DNA of 62,086 nt from Cryomorphaceae bacterium (GTDB taxonomy: Bacteria; Bacteroidota; Bacteroidia; Flavobacteriales_D; SKUL01): contig REDV01000089.1 of assembly GCA_007695365.1 (NCBI GenBank), positions 1-62,086 of the forward strand, read 5' to 3'. The notes beneath the pieces are model-generated. The model made no database searches. It saw nothing but the letters and a program-made list of their open reading frames with translations, and was not told where the DNA came from. The translations under genes and the position numbers were made by a program. Of this stretch, positions 50,072 to 57,598 are shown one piece after another (position 1 is the first letter of the stretch; the number at the start of each line of letters is the position of its first letter).

Positions 50072-51634
50072 ATGCTAAAAAAGCTCATCTTTTTTCTCGT
50101 GCTCAATGCGATTGCAATAAACCAATTCGTGGTGAAAGCTCAGCCCATAGGTGAACCGGTTGAAGCCGGATATGTGGTAGAAACAGTTGAGCCCATTCAC
50201 GGCTTGAAATACGATTTCCCGGGAAATCTCGTGGAAGTGTTGTCAGTGCCTGAAAAACAAATGATTCTCGTAAAGTCAATAGAGGCCTATAACAAATGGA
50301 GCGAGCCTCAAGGTTGCAGTTTGACTGCATACCGCGTTTCAGACGGGAACAGGCTTTGGGGGCTGAACATTCAAGACCATCACACATCATTGCAGGTTGA
50401 GGGAGGTTTTCTTGTTGTGGAGGGTTCAAAGTTTTGTGGGTGGCATGATCTTGAAACGGGTAAAGAATTGTGGTCCACCAAAACACGATTCATCCATTTC
50501 GATAGGGAAAACAACGTAGGGGTGGGGTTTCACAAATTAGCCGACGGTAATTTAGGCCAAAAAACAAGAGCTGTTGATTTAAATGACGGCTCAGAAATCT
50601 GGAGAGCACCGGTGTTTTTCGGTCAGGAGTTTGAAGACCTGCATATTTACGGAGATAGCGTAATGGTGTTTAGGTCCATGCATGCCTTGCATCGCGTTCG
50701 TTTTGAGGATGGTGATACCTGGGATTACAAGCTGAAAACAAAAAAGGCTGATGGTGCTGCAATCGGAGCATCCATCGGCGCCGGAATACTCTTTGGACTT
50801 TTGGGAGTGATGGTTGTGCCTGACCCGGACGGATATACCAAGCAGAGATTACAGTCTAACATGGTGGTGAACAATGAGTTTATTTACGCAGCCGATAAAA
50901 AACACATTGCCAAAATTGGCCCGGACGGCAGGCAGGTCTGGACGCAATCACTTCCAAAAGAAATGGGAAGCCAATCATTGCTCTCGGTCTATCAGGGATT
51001 GGTGTCGTTGGTGAACACCGGTTTGGGCTATGATTCGTATGGCCACCCCATGAGAACGGGCGTTCCAACCATCGCAGCCTTTGATGAGTACGACGGAGCT
51101 CCCAGATTTTTAAAACCTATTGAGTGCGGAGGAGAACATATTCTGGATCTCCACATCAGTGGCAAAGAGGCCAGAATGCTCACGCGAAACAGTGTTATTC
51201 GCTACAACCTATCCAATGGCATTTGGGCTTACACCCGCATGTTTGCTGGCGCCGAAGGTAATCAGGATGCGTTTTTTGTTTACGAGGAGTTGTACGACTT
51301 TTCCAATGAGCAGTTCTTTCCTGTGAGTCAGCATCCAAGGTTTTCACATGTCATTGGCGTTGATAGCGGAGATATTTTAATCATGGATGATGAAGACGAA
51401 CTGATTGATCGAATTCCGCTGGAACAGGCGTATCGACTGATGGATTCATACAATGGTATGCACATCTTTACAGATGGTAATGCACATTACCTGGCTGACA
51501 ATAAGCTAACAATGATTGCTGAATTACCCAATGGCAATGCTGCGTTTTTTACCGACCAAGGCATCATGGTTGTGGCTCTTGAGGGGGTTTATGATATCCG
51601 GTGGGAGGATAACCCATCATTGCTCGTAAACTGA
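50072..51634 (+). CDS. Exported PQQ-like beta-propeller protein with central glycine zipper, copy 2
   Basis: This 520-aa protein is a divergent tandem paralogue of the preceding one, colinear over the whole length. The zipper Gly residues are at the same positions (228, 232, 236, 238, 242, 245), flanked by GDTWDYKLKT before and LQSNMVV after, as in copy 1. Blocks YGDSVM, ADKKHI, KIGPDG and the ending VYDIRWEDNPSLLVN are shared. It has a signal peptide (LIFFLVLNAIAINQFVVKAQ). Nothing in it suggests an enzyme. The pair may act as subunits of one hetero-oligomer or be two specificities of one type; function is unknown. Confidence 0.85.
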   Translation: MLKKLIFFLVLNAIAINQFVVKAQPIGEPVEAGYVVETVEPIHGLKYDFPGNLVEVLSVPEKQMILVKSIEAYNKWSEPQGCSLTAYRVSDGNRLWGLNIQDHHTSLQVEGGFLVVEGSKFCGWHDLETGKELWSTKTRFIHFDRENNVGVGFHKLADGNLGQKTRAVDLNDGSEIWRAPVFFGQEFEDLHIYGDSVMVFRSMHALHRVRFEDGDTWDYKLKTKKADGAAIGASIGAGILFGLLGVMVVPDPDGYTKQRLQSNMVVNNEFIYAADKKHIAKIGPDGRQVWTQSLPKEMGSQSLLSVYQGLVSLVNTGLGYDSYGHPMRTGVPTIAAFDEYDGAPRFLKPIECGGEHILDLHISGKEARMLTRNSVIRYNLSNGIWAYTRMFAGAEGNQDAFFVYEELYDFSNEQFFPVSQHPRFSHVIGVDSGDILIMDDEDELIDRIPLEQAYRLMDSYNGMHIFTDGNAHYLADNKLTMIAELPNGNAAFFTDQGIMVVALEGVYDIRWEDNPSLLVN

Positions 51635-51678
51635 GCAAAATTTTAGATTTTTACAGTTTGGTGAGAACAGTATTCAGT

Positions 51679-52113
51679 TTACTTTTTCTCCAGAATATAC
51701 ATATTCGCGAGATCTCCTGTTATGATTTCACCTTCTGTATCGAGTTGAAGAAGCGATGTTTCACCAACTTTGTATTTGGTGGAACCGTGTCGTTCTTCGA
51801 GCGTAATGGCGCCTCCCGCGTCATCCCATTCAAAAGAACCTCGCTGTTCTATGAGTTGGGAATCGCCTTTCCCGAGATATTTGAGAAACCGCTCGTAGGT
51901 GTCATTTTCGTGGAGAACGAGTGTCATTTCAATACCTTCACAATCAGCGCAAGGCACAGTGCCCTGGTAAACCCCCCAGTAATCAAGCGAATTGCGGGAG
52001 TTGTGGGCCGGATCGGGCCTGTCAGAAACCGAGAAATGCCTCACACTTGGCTCTGAGGGCTCAATCCCACAACCTACCAAAAGAATCATGAACACAAAGG
52101 CAGAAAATCTCAT
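51679..52113 (-). CDS. NlpE-like lipoprotein
   Basis: The 144-aa product has a lipoprotein signal peptide (FSAFVFMILLVGC) and the NlpE N-terminal domain block YQGTVPCADCEGIEMTLVLHENDTYE, here quoted in part as GTVPCADCEGIEMTL, with the CxxC pair near the start of the fold. NlpE relays surface or copper stress to the Cpx system in E. coli; no Cpx genes are present, so the role is inferred only. It is convergent with the propeller pair (44 bp apart). A near-consensus -7 element (TAACTTCG, 52129-52136) lies 15 nt before its ATG and may allow transcription separately from the operon upstream. Confidence 0.85.
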   Translation of the reverse strand: MRFSAFVFMILLVGCGIEPSEPSVRHFSVSDRPDPAHNSRNSLDYWGVYQGTVPCADCEGIEMTLVLHENDTYERFLKYLGKGDSQLIEQRGSFEWDDAGGAITLEERHGSTKYKVGETSLLQLDTEGEIITGDLANMYILEKK

Positions 52114-52143
52114 AACATAGTTTTTGCCCGAAGTTAGTAAAAG

Positions 52144-52794
52144 TTACGGGCTTTTCAATTGACCAAACACCTGTACGCAATTATGATCATAGCTTTTGTG
52201 TGGGGCTATGGATACTCCCACAGCGTCGGTGTCAGGATGAAAAATGTTTTTTCGGTGCCCCACGCCTGGAATGCCCTCATCAATGAGTAGGTTCATCACA
52301 ATATCCAGCGCGTCACCAGATCCGTAGTCGCAATTTTCAAGTACAAAGTGATGGGTTTTGAGTACGTGTTTGAGCCGGGATTCAAAACTGCCTGCCGGCG
52401 AATCGTGCCCCAATGTGCCAGCCCTTCCGCTCGAAACGGCATGCTTTTGGGCAGCTCTGCGCAGAATTTCATCGGGCTTAAGAGCGGGTAAATCACGAAC
52501 CTCCTTCAGGTCGCGCTCCAGGCTTTTTACATAGCTGCTTGCAGCCATTTCATTCTCACGGATGTAAGGTGCGGCGATGGAGTCCCAAAACACAGTGCCA
52601 TTATGCCTGGCAAGGTTCATAATGAGAATCACTTTTTGTTCTTCCTTACTATGGGATGCGTCGTTTTTCGCCGTGTGCAATGCGCTAACCTCCGACTTCG
52701 AGTATCCCGGAAAGATGTCCTGTGCAATGCTACCTCCCGCTGTAGCCAGGAGCAAAATCCATGCAGCGCTAATATGCCTGATACACTTTTTCAC
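52144..52794 (-). CDS. Exported CAP-domain (SCP/PR1-type) protein
   Basis: The 216-aa protein has a signal peptide (AAWILLLATAGGSIAQ) and a CAP domain with the typical blocks NLARHNGTVFWDS, LRRAAQKHAVSSGRAGTLGHDSP, GSGDALDIVMNLLIDEGIPGVGHRKNIF and VGVSIAPHKSYDHNCVQVFGQ (split here). Conserved His residues in GHDSP and GHRKN are those of the CAP cavity. It overlaps the amidohydrolase gene by 26 bp and is the last gene of a minus-strand operon. Some bacterial CAP proteins bind lipids or act at the cell surface; the role here is unknown. Confidence 0.85.
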   Translation of the reverse strand: MKKCIRHISAAWILLLATAGGSIAQDIFPGYSKSEVSALHTAKNDASHSKEEQKVILIMNLARHNGTVFWDSIAAPYIRENEMAASSYVKSLERDLKEVRDLPALKPDEILRRAAQKHAVSSGRAGTLGHDSPAGSFESRLKHVLKTHHFVLENCDYGSGDALDIVMNLLIDEGIPGVGHRKNIFHPDTDAVGVSIAPHKSYDHNCVQVFGQLKSP

Positions 52795-54406
52795 CCTTTA
52801 CCAACGTCATCTGCACCTCAATATTTTTGAAGTCAAATGCAGAAGCAGTCATAAGGTCGCGGTTCAGTATCACCACGTCGGCCATTTTACCGGGCTCCAG
52901 GCTTCCGCGTCTGTTTTCCTCAAAGTTGGCAATGGCCGCCCACATGGTCATTCCCATCAGGGTGTGTTCGCGGCTCAAAGCGTCTTCCATCTGAAAACCG
53001 CCCTCAGGCCTGCCGTCCGGGGTTGTTCGAAAAACCGCCGCGAAAAAAGTCTGCAGTGGGTCAATACCTTCTATAGGAAAATCAGTGCCCAGCGGAACCA
53101 TTCCCAATTGTTGCCTCAAGGTTTCCAAACGGTATGAATCGCCGATGCGTTCACCCAGCCGGTCTACAGCCCAAAACATATCCGACGTTGCATGTGTGGG
53201 CTGCATGGAGGGAATGATACTGTATTGGCCAAATTTCTCAATATCATTGGGGTGCACTACCTGTGCATGTTCAATGCGCCAGCGTTTGTCGTTGGTGCCC
53301 CCCAACTCGTGGGCATACCAACCCAGCACTTCGCGGTTGGCGCTGTCGCCAATGGCATGTGTTACCAGCTGGTAGTTGTATTCTGTGCATCGGCCGGCCC
53401 ATTTCTGGTAGTAGCTCGCCGGATTGAGTATCAGGCCGTAATTGCCAGGGTCGTCTGAGTAGGGCTCTATCATCGCTGCACCCCGCGATCCCAATGCCCC
53501 ATCAGAGAAAAGTTTCAACGAACGCACCACAATGTGCTCCGACTCAAAATGACCGTTTTGCATCCAGCTTTCAGCCTCATCATCCGGCGATAGCATTTGG
53601 TAAATGTGCATTTTCAACACACCGCTCTCGTCCAGTGCATGCAATTTGCGAATCATGGATGCCGGAAGTCCTGCATCTGCTACCGAGGTGATACCTGCAG
53701 CAAAGCACCTGTCTTGTGCGAGTTTGACAGCTGCTTCTATGTCTTCATCCGTAAAGGGAGGTATCACCGCTTGAACCAGTTCCATGGCGCGGTCAATCAG
53801 CAAACCTGTGGGTATGCCATTGGCAGTCTCAATCTTTCCGCCCTCAACTTCACGGGAGCTGTCGATCCCGGCGAGTTCAAGTGCTTTTTTGTTCACAACA
53901 GCTGCATGGCCATCCACGCGGGTAATGTACACAGGTACATCAGGAAAGGCTGCGTCGAGCAAAGCGCTCGTGGGAAAGTTTTTGTCTTCCCATTCGTTTT
54001 GATCCCAACCTCTTCCCAGTAGCCAACCTCCTCGTCCCGGAGTAGCATTCTGCAATCGTTCAATCACTTCCTCCATAGATGAAGACCCCATCAACTCGGC
54101 CTCTCTGAGCGATTGCCCATAGTAAAGGAAGTGGCAATGCGCATCAATAAAACCAGGGTAAACAGGTTGTTTGCGTGCGTCAATTTTTTCCGGGGCGCTG
54201 TATCGGTTCAAAATTTCGCGCTCAGGACCGGTGGCGAGCACCACACCGTCTTTGATGGCCATGGCTTCGGCTTTGGTGCGCGCGGCATCCATGGTATAAA
54301 TCGTTGCATTGTGTATGATGAGGTCGGCGTCCATATGTTGATAGTGGCAGGAAAATAAAATCAAAAATAAGAGTGAGGCCAAAAGCGGCGCGATGGAAAA
54401 ACGCAT
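52769..54406 (-). CDS. Amidohydrolase family protein (YtcJ-like), lipoprotein
   Basis: The 545-aa product is an amidohydrolase of the YtcJ type, with a metal-binding HxH motif near residue 68 (YPGFIDAHCHFLYYG), the VDGHAAVVNK block, LKLFSDGALGSRGAAM, and the C-terminal MADVVILNRDLMTA. Its N-terminus is a lipoprotein signal peptide (LASLLFLILFSC). Substrates of this group are mostly unknown amides, imides or cyclic ureas. Its ATG shares one base with the SDR stop (TAATG) and its end overlaps the CAP gene by 26 bp, so all are translationally coupled. Confidence 0.88.
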   Translation of the reverse strand: MRFSIAPLLASLLFLILFSCHYQHMDADLIIHNATIYTMDAARTKAEAMAIKDGVVLATGPEREILNRYSAPEKIDARKQPVYPGFIDAHCHFLYYGQSLREAELMGSSSMEEVIERLQNATPGRGGWLLGRGWDQNEWEDKNFPTSALLDAAFPDVPVYITRVDGHAAVVNKKALELAGIDSSREVEGGKIETANGIPTGLLIDRAMELVQAVIPPFTDEDIEAAVKLAQDRCFAAGITSVADAGLPASMIRKLHALDESGVLKMHIYQMLSPDDEAESWMQNGHFESEHIVVRSLKLFSDGALGSRGAAMIEPYSDDPGNYGLILNPASYYQKWAGRCTEYNYQLVTHAIGDSANREVLGWYAHELGGTNDKRWRIEHAQVVHPNDIEKFGQYSIIPSMQPTHATSDMFWAVDRLGERIGDSYRLETLRQQLGMVPLGTDFPIEGIDPLQTFFAAVFRTTPDGRPEGGFQMEDALSREHTLMGMTMWAAIANFEENRRGSLEPGKMADVVILNRDLMTASAFDFKNIEVQMTLVKGEKVYQAY

Positions 54407-55167
54407 TACGGGTTGTTTTTTCTTGAGTAAAACGAACTTGCCTGGGTAGTGGGCGTAAGCACAATGTCATTCAGGCACACGTGTGGCGGACGAGTAGCTG
54501 CGAAAAAGACTACTTCGGCCACATCCCGCGGACGAAGAGGGTGGTAGCCTTCGTAAATTTTCTTCGCACGCTCTGCATCACCTTTGTATCGCACCAACGA
54601 AAATTCGGTTTCTACAATCCCGGGACAAACACCGGTAACCTTGATGTTGTGCTCCAGCAGGTCAATGCGCATGGCTTTGGTGAGCGAATCTACGGCGTGC
54701 TTGGTGGCGCAATACACGTTTCCCTGGTAGTAGGTTTCTTTCCCGGCTATGGAGCCGATGTTGAAAATATGCCCACTTTTTCTTTCAACCATTTGAGGTG
54801 TAAGTGCGCGGGTGATGTAAAGCAAACCCTTGAAGTTGGTATCAATCATGGTATCCCAATCGTCGAGCTCGGCTTTGTCAACCGTATCACGCCCCATCGC
54901 CAGACCCGCGTTGTTCACGAGTATCTCAACCTGCTTCCAGTCGCCTGAAAGGCTTACAAAAGCATGGTTTACTTCGTTGCGGTTGCGCACATCAAAACAA
55001 AGAGAAAGTATCTCAGCGCCATAGTTTATTTCGAGCTGTTCCTGCAATTTTTGCAAGCGCTCTTTTCTCCTTCCGGTGATGATAACGCGGTAGTTTGCAC
55101 GCGCAAAAATGGTGGCAATGGCTTCTCCGATTCCGGCTGTAGCACCGGTTACCAGTACGGTTTTCAT
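54406..55167 (-). CDS. Short-chain dehydrogenase/reductase (YdfG-like)
   Basis: From the ATG at 55167 the product is 253 aa with the Rossmann motif TGATAGIGEAIA, the NNAG block and the catalytic Tyr152 and Lys156 (YCATK). The form TNFKGLLYITRALTPQMVERKSGHIFNIGS resembles the 3-hydroxy acid dehydrogenase YdfG group, NADP-dependent by the TGRRKER after beta-2. It overlaps the preceding membrane gene by 4 bp (ATGA) and its stop overlaps the amidohydrolase start. An in-frame start at 55356 lies inside the upstream gene and is not preferred. Substrate unknown. Confidence 0.9.
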   Translation of the reverse strand: MKTVLVTGATAGIGEAIATIFARANYRVIITGRRKERLQKLQEQLEINYGAEILSLCFDVRNRNEVNHAFVSLSGDWKQVEILVNNAGLAMGRDTVDKAELDDWDTMIDTNFKGLLYITRALTPQMVERKSGHIFNIGSIAGKETYYQGNVYCATKHAVDSLTKAMRIDLLEHNIKVTGVCPGIVETEFSLVRYKGDAERAKKIYEGYHPLRPRDVAEVVFFAATRPPHVCLNDIVLTPTTQASSFYSRKNNP

Positions 55168-56480
55168 GGTTTCTTTTGCTTGGGTTGAATGATCGTTTGA
55201 AGCCTCAAAGATAAAGATGCTAATGAGGGGTGCATAACGATTCCGCATAGCACCACCAGAAAAGGAAGTGCGGGTATTTTGTAGCGAACCAATGCGCCCA
55301 GCACCGGAGTAACCAAACCCACCAGGAGCCCTAAACCAATGAGGCACGACACACAAAACAGCGCCATGGTGGCCATATCGCCCCGGGGCCTTTTAAAGCG
55401 GATAATGGTAGCAGCAATGAGCAGAAGATAAAAGAGGTTTTCAAGTGCCGAAACCACAAATGTGAGGCTGTTGGCCTCCAGCAAATGAGGCCGGAAATAG
55501 GTGTTGAAAATGGCCGTGGGTGCATTCAGAATCATATCAGTCCAATGATTCAACGGCGGAATGGCTACGGTGCTGCTTGCATGCTGCGTTTCACTCACAT
55601 TGTAAAAGTCTTTCTGCTTGAGCTGAAACATGTGAAATACATTGTAATCCTCCACCCATAAGCCCAATGAAAGTACGAAAGCAAAAAGCGCGGCGTGAAG
55701 TCCGGCGAATTTGACAAGCTGGTGACGGGTGTTGCCAGAAATCATGAGCCCCAAAAACAGTATGGCAGGTGCAAAAGCAATGAGCACATATGCTTTGGTG
55801 AATAGTAATAAAGGACCAGCCAGTAACATCCAGATGATGCCTGTGAAGTTTTTGTTCTTCAACTTTGCCATTCCGAAAAAAAGCAGTCCGAGTCCGAAAA
55901 TCAAAAGACCTTCTTTCATCACGCCGCTTCCCCAAAACAAGAGCGAAGGAGGCAATAGGAGTGCTGCAAACAGGAACATCCGAGGTGTTTTCGTGAGCCA
56001 TATGATAAAAAAGCGATACCACAGCACCAACCCCGAAAAGCTGACAAATGCCATAAAGAGCGTGTGCGTGTGAATGAAACCTCTTGAGAAAAACATCACC
56101 AGTGCATTGAATTTGATGATGGTGGGGTTGTCATTCAGCACGCCATAGTTTACAGCTCGGTTCCAGCGATCCATCGGGGCAATATATTCCTGCAAGGTCG
56201 GGTCGCTTGGGTTGGTAGCAAAAAGCAGTCTGAAAAAATCAACCGGACTTTCGTAAAAAACGCGGTGAAGAATCTGTCCTTCATCAAAGTAAGCAAAGGC
56301 ATCGCTTCCGTGATCAACACCGTAGTGAAAAGAATACACTGCCCAAAAAGCAATTCCGGCGAGTAGTTTCAACCAGAAACCTCCCAGAACAAACCACCTT
56401 GGAATCCCTGCCAACGAAAACCATCCTGAGCGCCAGATGATAAAGCTGAATGCAACAAGGTATAGCAGAAAGAGAATCAC
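55164..56480 (-). CDS. Polytopic membrane protein, GT-C or polymerase-like
   Basis: The 438-aa protein has ten or more hydrophobic helices and little soluble sequence apart from an early loop (about 48-110) with DHGSDAFAYFDEG and conserved Asp/Glu, and a loop near 290 (VEDYNVFHMFQLKQKD). This layout resembles lipid-sugar-using GT-C glycosyltransferases or O-antigen/EpsG-type polymerases. The neighbouring TylF-like methyltransferase fits a surface glycan pathway, but there is no direct proof. It starts 46 bp after the methyltransferase stop and ends overlapping the SDR gene. Confidence 0.6.
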   Translation of the reverse strand: MILFLLYLVAFSFIIWRSGWFSLAGIPRWFVLGGFWLKLLAGIAFWAVYSFHYGVDHGSDAFAYFDEGQILHRVFYESPVDFFRLLFATNPSDPTLQEYIAPMDRWNRAVNYGVLNDNPTIIKFNALVMFFSRGFIHTHTLFMAFVSFSGLVLWYRFFIIWLTKTPRMFLFAALLLPPSLLFWGSGVMKEGLLIFGLGLLFFGMAKLKNKNFTGIIWMLLAGPLLLFTKAYVLIAFAPAILFLGLMISGNTRHQLVKFAGLHAALFAFVLSLGLWVEDYNVFHMFQLKQKDFYNVSETQHASSTVAIPPLNHWTDMILNAPTAIFNTYFRPHLLEANSLTFVVSALENLFYLLLIAATIIRFKRPRGDMATMALFCVSCLIGLGLLVGLVTPVLGALVRYKIPALPFLVVLCGIVMHPSLASLSLRLQTIIQPKQKKP

Positions 56481-56526
56481 AGTTTGGCGCTTTGGCTCGT
56501 AAAAATAGGTTTTTCAGCGCTTGGGC

Positions 56527-57423
56527 TTAGCTGCCCGACTTCCGCCAGAAGTGCCCTGACCCGTCAATGTCTATGATTTCATCGGTGATGCCGTGTTCAT
56601 TGCGGTAATCGTGAACTGCTTTTCTGCAGGCCGGGATCACGCCGTAGTCATCCACAATTAAAAAGCCACCGGCCGATAGCTTTGGGTAGAGACTTTTCAG
56701 GGCGTCCATGGTTGATTCATACATATCGCCGTCTAACCGCACCACTGACAGTTGCCCTATGGGAGCCGATGGCAGCGTGTCTTTAAACCAGCCTTTCAGA
56801 AATTGCACCTTGTCATCCAGCAAATCAAAACGCTTGAAATTCTCCTTTACCTGCTCCAGGGAAACCCTGAGTTGTTCAATGCTGTATAGGTCGTCGCCCT
56901 CATCTGCCGGGTACAGTTCCACGTTGGGTTTGGGTAGCCCTTCAAATGAATCAGCTACCCAAATCATTCGGTTTTCATTGTACACCTCGCAAACGGCACG
57001 GGCAAAAATGCAGGCTCCCCCTCTCCAAACACCGGTTTCGATAAAGTCGCCGGGAATGCCTTCAGCAAATACCTGCTCAAGACAATATTGGATGTTGTTG
57101 AGGCGCTTCATGCCAATCATACTGTATCCGTTAATGGGCCACCCAAGGCCTATTTCACGGTCGGAGGATCCGCGCGCATTCACCCCCGTAATGGTAAGGC
57201 CTTTCTTACTGAGGGTGTTGATGAGTGAGTTGATGGCTGTGCGTTTCAGCCAGTAGCTGCGGTCGGGCGGGTAAGGAGTGAGTTGAAAGCGATGGGCATT
57301 ATCAACGTCAATGATTACTTCTTTGAGCAACTGCAAATAACGACGCTCCGACGGTGATACTGTGCTAAGATTGGTGTACTCAGAATCGTTCTGCGCGGCA
57401 CCGGTTACCTGGGCTTGGTTCAT
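56527..57423 (-). CDS. TylF/MycF-type SAM-dependent methyltransferase
   Basis: The 298-aa product matches the macrocin O-methyltransferase family: IETGVWRGGACIFARA (SAM site), VADSFEGLPKP, VRLDGDMYESTMDALKSL and the metal-binding IVDDYG block. Members methylate hydroxyl groups on sugars, e.g. in O-antigens or macrolides. Here it leads a minus-strand operon with a polytopic membrane protein, so a surface-sugar substrate is the likeliest guess. The start at 57423 is 29 nt after the -7 box at 57453-57460. Confidence 0.88.
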   Translation of the reverse strand: MNQAQVTGAAQNDSEYTNLSTVSPSERRYLQLLKEVIIDVDNAHRFQLTPYPPDRSYWLKRTAINSLINTLSKKGLTITGVNARGSSDREIGLGWPINGYSMIGMKRLNNIQYCLEQVFAEGIPGDFIETGVWRGGACIFARAVCEVYNENRMIWVADSFEGLPKPNVELYPADEGDDLYSIEQLRVSLEQVKENFKRFDLLDDKVQFLKGWFKDTLPSAPIGQLSVVRLDGDMYESTMDALKSLYPKLSAGGFLIVDDYGVIPACRKAVHDYRNEHGITDEIIDIDGSGHFWRKSGS

Positions 57424-57441
57424 TGTTTGTAGGATGCAAGT

Positions 57442-57469
57442 AACATCCCGTACAAATATAACGGATGTT
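57442..57469. promoter_or_regulatory. -7 box inside an inverted repeat upstream of the methyltransferase operon
   Basis: AACATCC (57442-57448) and GGATGTT (57463-57469) form a perfect 7-bp inverted repeat with a 14-bp spacer. The spacer contains the minus-strand -7 box TATATTTG (57453-57460) of the methyltransferase operon. A dimeric repressor binding both arms would cover the promoter. No regulator gene is adjacent. Confidence 0.45.
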
Positions 57470-57572
57470 GGTTTTTGATGGCGTCCTTAAAATTACTGGC
57501 ATTCGGCAATTTTTTCAACAATTTGGGGGAAAACTAATGCGGGCTCAAGACTGCTTACCGCTTGACTTTACC

Positions 57573-57580
57573 TACCTTTG
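57573..57580 (+). promoter_or_regulatory. -7 box (TACCTTTG) of purL
   Basis: Perfect TAnnTTTG match overlapping a TTG start at 57578, which it therefore excludes; the ATG at 57599 is 18 nt downstream. Confidence 0.55.
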
Positions 57581-57598
57581 CGGCAAATACAAGTTAGA

